Source: an uncultured Alphaproteobacteria bacterium
GTDB taxonomy: Bacteria > Pseudomonadota > Alphaproteobacteria > CAAHEQ01 > UBA3637
Assembly: GCA_937888725.1 (NCBI GenBank)
Contig: CALARE010000083.1
Location: 1-21,031, forward strand
Direction: 5' to 3'
Length of the DNA stretch: 21,031 nucleotides
This document shows positions 15,830 through 21,031 of the stretch, one piece after another. Each line of letters opens with the position of its first letter. Positions within the stretch are counted from its first letter, which is position 1. Made by a program: the position numbers and the translations under genes. Under the pieces are notes generated by a model. That model was not told the DNA's origin and ran no database searches. It saw only the letters and a list, made by a program, of their open reading frames with translations.

Positions 15830-15864
15830 GCTCTGGGCTTTAGATACCCATAGAAACGTTGTTT
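15761..15864. other. Long imperfect hairpin joining repeat copy 2 to the 3' end of rplS
   Basis: AAAGCCCAGAGC (15785-15796) pairs perfectly with GCTCTGGGCTTT (15830-15841). Outside this, 15761-15778 pairs with 15847-15864 with one mismatch and one G-U; inside, CCC pairs with GGG and the TGTAG/CTACA hairpin forms. On the + strand the stem is followed by a T-rich stretch, so it could end a + transcript; on the - strand it starts directly after the rplS stop and could end or stabilise the operon mRNA. Confidence 0.6.
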
Positions 15865-16230
15865 TTATTCTTGAGTTTCTTTGTCTTCTGCAATACGAGC
15901 AGCTTTACCAAAGAGTTTACGGAGGTAATAAAGTTTTGAACGACGAACTTTACCACGACGAACAACTTCGATTGATGCAACGTTTGGTGAATAGATTGGG
16001 AAAATTCTTTCAACACCTTCACCAAATGAAATTTTACGAACAACGATTGTTGAATTTAAACCATCGTTATGACGAGCGATACAAACACCTTCATATGCTT
16101 GTAAACGTTCACGACCTTTATCTTCAACGATTTTATACATAACTTTAACAGTGTCACCTGCTTTAAAAGAAGGAATATTTTTCCCTAATTTAGCAACCTG
16201 TTCATTTTCTAATTCTTTAATTAAGTTCAT
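15865..16230 (-). CDS. rplS: 50S ribosomal protein L19
   Basis: 121 aa from ATG 16230, chosen because AAAGGA lies 7 nt ahead and L19 proteins begin like MNLIKELENEQ. An in-frame upstream codon at 16278 would lie inside trmD and give an atypical N-terminus. FKAGDTVKV, RLQAYEGVCIARH, VRKISFGEGVERIFPIYSPN and RRGKVRRSKLYYLR are the core L19 blocks. L19 sits at the 30S-50S interface. It is the last gene of the rpsP operon, 14 nt after trmD. Confidence 0.97.
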   Translation of the reverse strand: MNLIKELENEQVAKLGKNIPSFKAGDTVKVMYKIVEDKGRERLQAYEGVCIARHNDGLNSTIVVRKISFGEGVERIFPIYSPNVASIEVVRRGKVRRSKLYYLRKLFGKAARIAEDKETQE

Positions 16231-16244
16231 TTTTAAATCCTTTC

Positions 16245-16934
16245 TTAATTTTTTTTCTGAGCTAAATAACGAGTCCACAAGTCTGGTCTTCTTTGCTGTG
16301 TTAAAGATTCAGATTGAGCCAAACGCCATGCATTAATTTTTGCATGATGGCCAGAGAGTAAAACATCTGGCACCAAACGCCCTTCCCAATCTTGAGGTTT
16401 TGTATATTGCGGATATTCAAGTAATCCATTTTCAAAACTCTCCTCTAAATATGATTCTTTATTCCCCATAACATTAGGCAATAAACGAATCACAGCATCT
16501 AAAATGGTTAATAAAGCGGGTTCACCACCAGATAAAATAAAATCACCAACACTGATTTCTTTTATCCCCCATTTTTCAATAACACGTTCATCAATCCCTT
16601 CAAATCGACCACATAAAAATGTCATTTCTTCACAAAGTGCAAACTCATGAGCTTTTTGTTGATTAAAAACCATTCCCCTTGGTGAAAGGTAATAAAGTGG
16701 ACCTGTTTTATAAACAGCTTTAATTGCTGCATCTAAAACAACAGGTTTCATAACCATACCTGCCCCACCACCAAACGGCGTATCATCGACTGATTTGTAA
16801 TTATCTGTTGCAAAATCACGAATATTCACAACATTTAACTCACATTTTTTTTCAGCCAACGCCTTTCCAGCTAATGAATAAGCCAAAAACCCAGGGAACA
16901 TTTCAGGATAGAGGGTTAAAATATTAATCTTCAT
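16245..16934 (-). CDS. trmD: tRNA (guanine-N1)-methyltransferase (m1G37)
   Basis: 229 aa. The SPOUT trefoil-knot motifs are present: DDTPFGGGAGMVMKP (51-64), YYLSPRG (81-87), LCGRFEGIDERV (107-118) and EISVGDFILSGGE (126-138), plus HHAKINAWR near the C-terminus. It methylates G37 of tRNAs using S-adenosylmethionine and prevents +1 frameshifting. Its start overlaps the end of rimM by 11 nt, implying translational coupling. It is slightly shorter than typical (about 240-250 aa), mainly at the C-terminus. Confidence 0.97.
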   Translation of the reverse strand: MKINILTLYPEMFPGFLAYSLAGKALAEKKCELNVVNIRDFATDNYKSVDDTPFGGGAGMVMKPVVLDAAIKAVYKTGPLYYLSPRGMVFNQQKAHEFALCEEMTFLCGRFEGIDERVIEKWGIKEISVGDFILSGGEPALLTILDAVIRLLPNVMGNKESYLEESFENGLLEYPQYTKPQDWEGRLVPDVLLSGHHAKINAWRLAQSESLTQQRRPDLWTRYLAQKKN

Positions 16935-17439
16935 TCAACACCTCCTTAATCCCATCAGCCAAAACAATATGCATTGTCCCACTTTCAACATCAACAACTG
17001 GGAAAGTTGCATCTGAAAAATCAAAAGGGAATACCTTGCCATTTTTTAACTTTACATTGATAATATCACCAGCACCAAAATTTTCAACACTGTCAACTGT
17101 TCCAAAAAATTCACCCTCTTTTAAAACAGTTAATCCGATTAAATCAACATAATAAAATTCGCCATTTTCTTCTTTTGGCATCTTACTCCGAGGAACATAT
17201 AAACTAACACCTTTCAAACTTTCAGCTGTTGTTCTATCTGTTACCCCTTGAATATATGCCAAAACAATGCCTTGTTTTTGAGATTGTACCTTGATACAAA
17301 ATTTTTTTTGCCCATCTTTATCTGTTAAATCGCCAAAGGTAGCTATATCCATCGGATTTGTCAGAAACGATTTAATTTTAACCGCTCCTTTAATCCCATG
17401 AACATTGATAATTTGACCGACACAGACAAGTTTAGACAT
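16924..17439 (-). CDS. rimM: Ribosome maturation factor RimM
   Basis: About 171 aa. VCVGQIINVHGIKGAVKIKSF is the RimM N-domain signature, YYVDLIGLTV marks the start of the PRC-barrel domain, and FPVVDVESGTMHI the end. RimM binds S19 and assists assembly of the 30S head. Two starts are possible, ATG 17445 and ATG 17439; the latter is preferred because AGGA is 6 nt ahead of it but only 1 nt ahead of the former. The gap to rpsP is under 10 nt. Confidence 0.95.
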   Translation of the reverse strand: MSKLVCVGQIINVHGIKGAVKIKSFLTNPMDIATFGDLTDKDGQKKFCIKVQSQKQGIVLAYIQGVTDRTTAESLKGVSLYVPRSKMPKEENGEFYYVDLIGLTVLKEGEFFGTVDSVENFGAGDIINVKLKNGKVFPFDFSDATFPVVDVESGTMHIVLADGIKEVLNED

Positions 17440-17447
17440 CTTCATTC

Positions 17448-17846
17448 CTATTCAGCAGGTGTTTCAGCTTCAGCTGCTTTTGCTGCTTCTTCAGCCTCTT
17501 TAGCTGCTTGAGCTCTTTCTGCAGCTTCTCTCATACGTTCTTGAGCTTTAGCTTTTGGAGCTGATTTTTTAGGTGTTTCACGAATAGCTGGTTTTTCAGC
17601 TAACCCAACAAGAGCAAACAACTTTTGAACACGTTCTGTGAGTTCTGCCCCTTGAGCCATCCATTTTTTTGCAACTTCTTCATTGATACGCAAAGCATCT
17701 TGATGATCTTTTGGCAAAAGTGGATTATAAAAACCTAAAGACTCGATAAAACGACCATCACGAGGTGAACGTTTATCAGCAACAACAATTTTATGAACCG
17801 GACGTTTTTTTGAACCGCCACGGGCTAAACGAATACGAACTGACAT
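17448..17846 (-). CDS. rpsP: 30S ribosomal protein S16
   Basis: 132 aa. MSVRIRLARGGSKKRPVHKIVVAD and RDGRFIESLGFYNP are S16 hallmarks; the conserved part ends near residue 85. Residues about 90-132 are an Ala/Glu/Lys-rich low-complexity tail (AAKEAEEAAKAAEAE), an extension seen in many alphaproteobacterial S16 proteins. S16 is needed for 30S assembly. It is the first gene of the rpsP-rimM-trmD-rplS operon, behind a leader of about 150 nt. Confidence 0.97.
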   Translation of the reverse strand: MSVRIRLARGGSKKRPVHKIVVADKRSPRDGRFIESLGFYNPLLPKDHQDALRINEEVAKKWMAQGAELTERVQKLFALVGLAEKPAIRETPKKSAPKAKAQERMREAAERAQAAKEAEEAAKAAEAETPAE

Positions 17847-17878
17847 TTCTTTCTTTTTCCTTTCTATATACTTTTTAG

Positions 17879-17944
17879 CTAAATAATAAGCTTTTTTACC
17901 ATTTCAAACGCCACATACAAAAATCGCACCAATGCACGAACCAT
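17879..17944 (-). CDS. Possible 21-aa leader peptide ORF upstream of rpsP
   Basis: ATG...TAG frame encoding MVRALVRFLYVAFEMVKKLI plus one Ile, hydrophobic with basic ends. It lies in the rpsP leader between the promoter and rpsP. AAGGAG is 15 nt upstream, which is too far for efficient initiation, so coding status is doubtful. Confidence 0.2.
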   Translation of the reverse strand: MVRALVRFLYVAFEMVKKLII

Positions 17945-18004
17945 CGCGGATTGATGTATCTCCTTAGAGACTGAAAATGTATTCAGCTTTTTGAAAGATA
18001 TGCA

Positions 18005-18033
18005 TTTATAGCAAATTATTTTTTAAAAGTCAA
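18005..18033 (-). promoter_or_regulatory. Promoter of the rpsP operon
   Basis: Minus strand TTGACT (18028-18033), 17 bp, TATAAA (18005-18010). The predicted start is near 17998, leaving a leader of about 150 nt with two small hairpins (CTGAA/TTCAG, 17971-17986; TCTC/GAGA, 17959-17970). The -35 lies inside the end of the upstream GT6 gene. Confidence 0.7.
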
Positions 18034-19234
18034 GTGCTTTTTGAATGTTAAAAACATTTTGCGTTGGATTAAAAAGGTTCTTTTTGGCTTTTTCTAATTC
18101 ATTTTTATTTTTTACATTCGCTTCAACTGATTTAACCTTCGTTTCGTTATTAGTGTCTTTTTCCAATTCTTTTTCCGTTTCACCACGCAAGAAAGAATGT
18201 CCTCCATAATTTTTCTTATCCAAAATCCACATTTTTACATGAGGGAGAAGTTCTTTTAAATTTTTCGGCATACCTGTTTCAGGAACAGCATATTCAGGCA
18301 ACAATATAAGTGGATGATTCCCATTTTGCAAAACCGTTGCCAAATACCTATTTAACATACTTTCATCATGCCAACGGGGCATTACCTTATTTTTAATATC
18401 AATATCAGTCCATCGTTTTAGAGTATCAATAAGTTTCAAAAATCCCTCACTTGTACCGCCATTAAATCCGCCCATCACATAATATTTTGCATCAAAATCT
18501 GATATATAAGCTTTTGAGTTAGGATTTTTATCGTACGGCAAATAAAATTTATTTTTTAACCACCACCACGGATGGAGTGTCACCATAATTTCTTGTTCTT
18601 TTGTGGGAAAAATCTCCTCTGTCACAAAATCAACAGGAAGCATTGTCCCATTTAAAAAATAAATATAATCATATTTTTTTAATTGGTCTTTTATCCCATC
18701 AAAAAAATGAAATCTTTTTAATGTGATATAGGGCCACGGCAATTGATCTTGATGAACCTTTATCACATTTTTACCAACCTTAATAAAATCATGATCCGTG
18801 AATAAAAAATACGTCTTTTCATGATTTGGTAAAAAATATTTCTCCATTTCCTTATAAAAATTATCCCAAAATTTTATATATTTCCCTGTCGATATATACA
18901 AAATCGCAACTTTTTTAGGCTCCACAGACTGAGGGTATAGTGTTGTTAAATAGTGATACGTATCAAATTCATCTTTTAAATAAACTTTTTCAACACCATC
19001 CATTTTAATTTTCAACGTATTTAAAGTTTCACGAGAAATTGGAACAGGCGATGCATTGTTTTTATCTAACGGGATAATCTGTGATAAATTACGATCAATT
19101 ATATAGGTTTTTTCAGCTCCATTTTCTTCTAATACAATTTCATCATAAAAAGAGGTAATAGACCATTGCAAAAAAAGAACCAGCAACGCTAATGATAACA
19201 AAACCAATGAACTTATATGCAGTACCTTTTTCAT
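18023..19234 (-). CDS. GT6 family (ABO blood-group-type) glycosyltransferase, membrane-anchored
   Basis: 403 aa. Residues 4-24 form one hydrophobic segment after MKK, a type II signal-anchor. Residues about 28-105 form a small extra region shared with the paralogue at 19566. The GT6 domain (about 106-345) shows VAILYISTGKY, HQDQLPWPYITLKRFHFF, DYIYFLNGTMLP, SKAYI, YYVMGGFNGGTSEGF (251-265), W288-HDES-MLNRYL with the presumed nucleophile Glu291, and LLPEY. Human GTA has YYLGGFFGGSV, WHDESHLNKYL and LSPEYLWD at the same places. The metal-binding DXD position reads N195-G-T. The family transfers alpha-1,3 Gal or GalNAc with retention. The tail (350-403) is Lys/Glu/Asn-rich. AGGGG precedes the ATG. 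Confidence 0.88.
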   Translation of the reverse strand: MKKVLHISSLVLLSLALLVLFLQWSITSFYDEIVLEENGAEKTYIIDRNLSQIIPLDKNNASPVPISRETLNTLKIKMDGVEKVYLKDEFDTYHYLTTLYPQSVEPKKVAILYISTGKYIKFWDNFYKEMEKYFLPNHEKTYFLFTDHDFIKVGKNVIKVHQDQLPWPYITLKRFHFFDGIKDQLKKYDYIYFLNGTMLPVDFVTEEIFPTKEQEIMVTLHPWWWLKNKFYLPYDKNPNSKAYISDFDAKYYVMGGFNGGTSEGFLKLIDTLKRWTDIDIKNKVMPRWHDESMLNRYLATVLQNGNHPLILLPEYAVPETGMPKNLKELLPHVKMWILDKKNYGGHSFLRGETEKELEKDTNNETKVKSVEANVKNKNELEKAKKNLFNPTQNVFNIQKALDF

Positions 19235-19565
19235 TTTTCCCCTAAATATTCCTAAAAAGGAACGTTTATTTTTCCCACCTTTTTTACCCTTATTTTTACT
19301 ATATATTATTTTATTTTTTTTGCCATATTTTTTTTAATTTTATTTAAAAATTTTTAATTTTTTTTATCACAACAAATTGATTTTAAATAACAATATAAAT
19401 TCAACTTCTTTTGTTAGCCTTATTATTCTTTCTAAAAAGGCATCTTATTTATTCACAATTTAAAAAGTGGGAAAAATAAACGTTGGTATATTTTCCCATC
19501 ACAAAAAACATCTATCACTTTGATTTTAAAGATAAAATCAAAGAAAAAAATATTAAATATTTATA
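19235..19565. other. AT-rich intergenic region between the two GT6 genes with an 18-bp inverted repeat
   Basis: 331 bp without a plausible gene. AACGTTTATTTTTCCCAC (19261-19278) recurs as its exact reverse complement at 19467-19484, and a related TATATTTTCCCATC follows at 19487-19500. A short TTCC/GGAA hairpin lies at 19249-19262, close to the start of the 18023 gene. The middle (19300-19360) is almost pure A/T. The region should hold the promoter or leader of the downstream GT6 gene, though no confident -35/-10 pair is visible. Confidence 0.7.
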
Positions 19566-20696
19566 TTAAAAACGATCAGGTGTTTTAAAATTAAAAACAG
19601 GAGGCCGTTCTTTTTTTATAGAAAAATCCGCCTTATCAGACCTATCTCTAAAATAATCATACCCCCCACGAACTTCCTTATCTAAGATTATAAACTTAAT
19701 ATAAGGCACAAATTCTTTCACCCGATGATATGTCATTTCATTCTCAGGAATTGAATATTCTGGTGTCAAAATAAGGGGATGCTTTCCCATTTGCATCTGA
19801 TTAATCACATAACGGTTGAGCATACTTTCATCATGATAACGAGGGATAATATTATTTTTAATATCTTCATCTGTCCATTGTTTCATCGTTCCAATAGCCT
19901 TTAAAAACCCGCTACTTGTGCCACCATTAAATCCACCCATCACATAATATTTTCCTTCCTTTGGTGATATGTATGCTTTTGAGTTTTTATTTCTTGCATA
20001 ACGAAACCATGGCAAATAATTGCGTCTAAAATCAACAGCTCTAATTGTTGCCATAATTTCTTGCCTCTCAGTTGGGAATATTTCTTCATTTATTTCAGTC
20101 TTTGGCAACATCGTCCCATTAACAAAATAGATATAGTCATATTCTTTTAGTTTATCTTTAACCGCATCAAAAAAATGAAAACGTTTAAATGTTATCCATG
20201 GATATGGCAATTGGTCTTGATGAATTTTAACAACATTACTGGGTACTTTCAAATCATCTTTATCTGTAAACAAAAAATAAGTTTTTTGGTGCTTGGGCAA
20301 AAAATATTTTTCCATCTCTTTATAAAAATTATCCCAAAAAACAAGATATTTTCCCGTTGAAATATAGAGAATTGCAATTTTTTTCGGTGTGGTAAATTCT
20401 ACCTTTGACTCTTGCACCAATTCAAACACATTATAATCTAGCCTTGCATAAACTTGAATCCCCGTTTTTGTTTTAAGTTTGAGTGTGTTTTTTGTTTTTC
20501 TTAAAACTGGTATTGGCGAAATTTTCACATCACTAACAGGGTATAATTTAGTTTCTTTTTCATCATAATAATAAGCGATATTACCCTCTTTTTGCATAAG
20601 AATAACTTGTTCATCTGTAAAATTCTTTTTCCAAAGAGATAACATTACAAAAGATAAAAAAAACAAAAATGCAATAATAGCGAATATTTTTTTCAT
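19566..20696 (-). CDS. GT6 family (ABO blood-group-type) glycosyltransferase, membrane-anchored (paralogue)
   Basis: 376 aa, clearly paralogous over its whole length to the 403-aa protein next door. N-terminal anchor at about 4-22 and extra region at about 28-103. The GT6 core has IAILYISTGKY, HQDQLPYPWITFKRFHFF, DYIYFVNGTMLP (N193-G-T at the DXD position), YYVMGGFNGGTSSGF, YHDESMLNRYV (287-297, presumed nucleophile Glu290) and LTPEYSIPE. Trp of WHDES is Tyr here, and the acceptor-side loop (RAVDFRRNYLPWFRY) differs from TLHPWWWLKNK in the paralogue, suggesting different acceptors or donors. It lacks the Lys-rich tail. It begins 8 nt after the ffh stop with a poor ribosome binding site, so it is likely carried on the ffh transcript. 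Confidence 0.88.
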   Translation of the reverse strand: MKKIFAIIAFLFFLSFVMLSLWKKNFTDEQVILMQKEGNIAYYYDEKETKLYPVSDVKISPIPVLRKTKNTLKLKTKTGIQVYARLDYNVFELVQESKVEFTTPKKIAILYISTGKYLVFWDNFYKEMEKYFLPKHQKTYFLFTDKDDLKVPSNVVKIHQDQLPYPWITFKRFHFFDAVKDKLKEYDYIYFVNGTMLPKTEINEEIFPTERQEIMATIRAVDFRRNYLPWFRYARNKNSKAYISPKEGKYYVMGGFNGGTSSGFLKAIGTMKQWTDEDIKNNIIPRYHDESMLNRYVINQMQMGKHPLILTPEYSIPENEMTYHRVKEFVPYIKFIILDKEVRGGYDYFRDRSDKADFSIKKERPPVFNFKTPDRF

Positions 20697-20704
20697 TCTA
20701 ATCT

Positions 20705-21031
20705 CTATTTAAATGGGAATTTAAAACCACTAAATGGATTTGAAGATGACCCTGCCATTTTTTGCAACTCATCCATTTGACTGTTCAAATCATTTGGGTT
20801 CATACCGCCTAAATTCCCCATACCTTTAAGAGCCCCAAGACCACCCATTTTTTTCATCATCCCAAACATACCCAATGGCCCCATTTTTTTAAGCCGTTTC
20901 ATCACCGTTGCCATTTGTTCATATTGTTTAAGTAAGCGATTAACATCATTCACACTAACCCCCGCTCCGTTAGCAATTCTGATTTTTCGAGAAGCCTTTA
21001 ATATATCAGGATTTTTTCTTTCTTTTTCCGT
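20705..21031 (-). CDS. ffh: Signal recognition particle protein Ffh, C-terminal part (5' end outside window)
   Basis: 109 codons, open to the window edge. SRKIRIANGAGVSVNDVNRLLKQY and the Met/Gly-rich stretch (MKRLKKMGPLGMFGMMKKMGG) are the M-domain, which binds SRP RNA and signal sequences. The frame continues upstream of the internal ATG at 20953, so that codon is not a start. Ffh targets membrane proteins to FtsY/SecYEG. Its position ahead of rpsP matches the conserved ffh-rpsP order, here split by two GT6 genes. Confidence 0.95.
   Translation of the reverse strand, partial: TEKERKNPDILKASRKIRIANGAGVSVNDVNRLLKQYEQMATVMKRLKKMGPLGMFGMMKKMGGLGALKGMGNLGGMNPNDLNSQMDELQKMAGSSSNPFSGFKFPFK

Noticed and set aside
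15571..15864. 6S RNA, tmRNA, RNase P RNA or SRP RNA
   Set aside because: The conserved sequence marks of these RNAs (for example the SRP GGAA tetraloop region, the RNase P core or a tmRNA tRNA-like end) are not visible on either strand.
16231..16278. Longer rplS with 16 extra N-terminal residues
   Set aside because: The extension lies in the trmD coding region, matches no L19 N-terminus, and a good ribosome binding site serves ATG 16230.
19261..19484. Ends of an insertion sequence or MITE
   Set aside because: The interior is under 200 bp with no transposase remnant and no flanking target duplication that I can see. Kept only as an inverted repeat of unknown role.

Overview
The window looks like a chromosomal stretch of an AT-rich Gram-negative bacterium. 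An outer-membrane porin ending in Phe, a DsbD/ScsB-like protein and several Sec signal peptides indicate two membranes. The gene order ffh - rpsP - rimM - trmD - rplS, with an Ala/Glu-rich tail on S16, is typical of Proteobacteria. The low GC, a BspA-like leucine-rich-repeat protein and GT6 (ABO-type) glycosyltransferases suggest a host-associated, perhaps gut alphaproteobacterial lineage. That placement is inference.

Layout. 1-2510 (+): nucleotide-sugar and glycan genes: the 3' end of a cytidylyltransferase-like gene, a GDP-4-keto-6-deoxymannose reductase-like SDR, a low-molecular-weight tyrosine phosphatase and an exported SagB/ThcOx-type nitroreductase, closed by a bidirectional terminator. 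2578-9926 (-): LRR protein, two NUDIX hydrolases, a GT32-type glycosyltransferase with a signal peptide, a second cytidylyltransferase, a eukaryotic-type phosphomannomutase, Gmd and GDP-L-fucose synthase. Together the last three cover Man-6-P to Man-1-P and GDP-Man to GDP-Fuc; the GDP-mannose pyrophosphorylase (ManC) step is not in the window. 10098-11210 (+): porin. 11255-12046 (-): protein of unknown function. 12193-12642 (+): RNase HI. 12649-14466 (-): divergent DsbD/ScsB-like protein. 14560-15111 (+): translation factor IF3, apparently starting at an AUU codon. 15176-15442 (-): small exported protein. 15571-15864: tandem duplication of a structured, GC-richer 136-bp element reaching into the end of rplS. 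15865-17846 (-): rpsP-rimM-trmD-rplS operon with its own strong promoter. 18023-20696 (-): two paralogous GT6 glycosyltransferases inserted between rpsP and ffh. 20705-21031 (-): C-terminal end of ffh.

The most interesting theme is a possible surface-glycan programme. GDP-fucose (and possibly GDP-rhamnose) synthesis genes lie within 15 kb of two membrane-anchored GT6 enzymes, the family that builds blood group A/B-type alpha-Gal/GalNAc caps on fucosylated acceptors. The second theme is a tandem structured element at 15.6-15.9 kb that I cannot assign to a known RNA family. I saw no transposase, CRISPR array, tRNA or rRNA.
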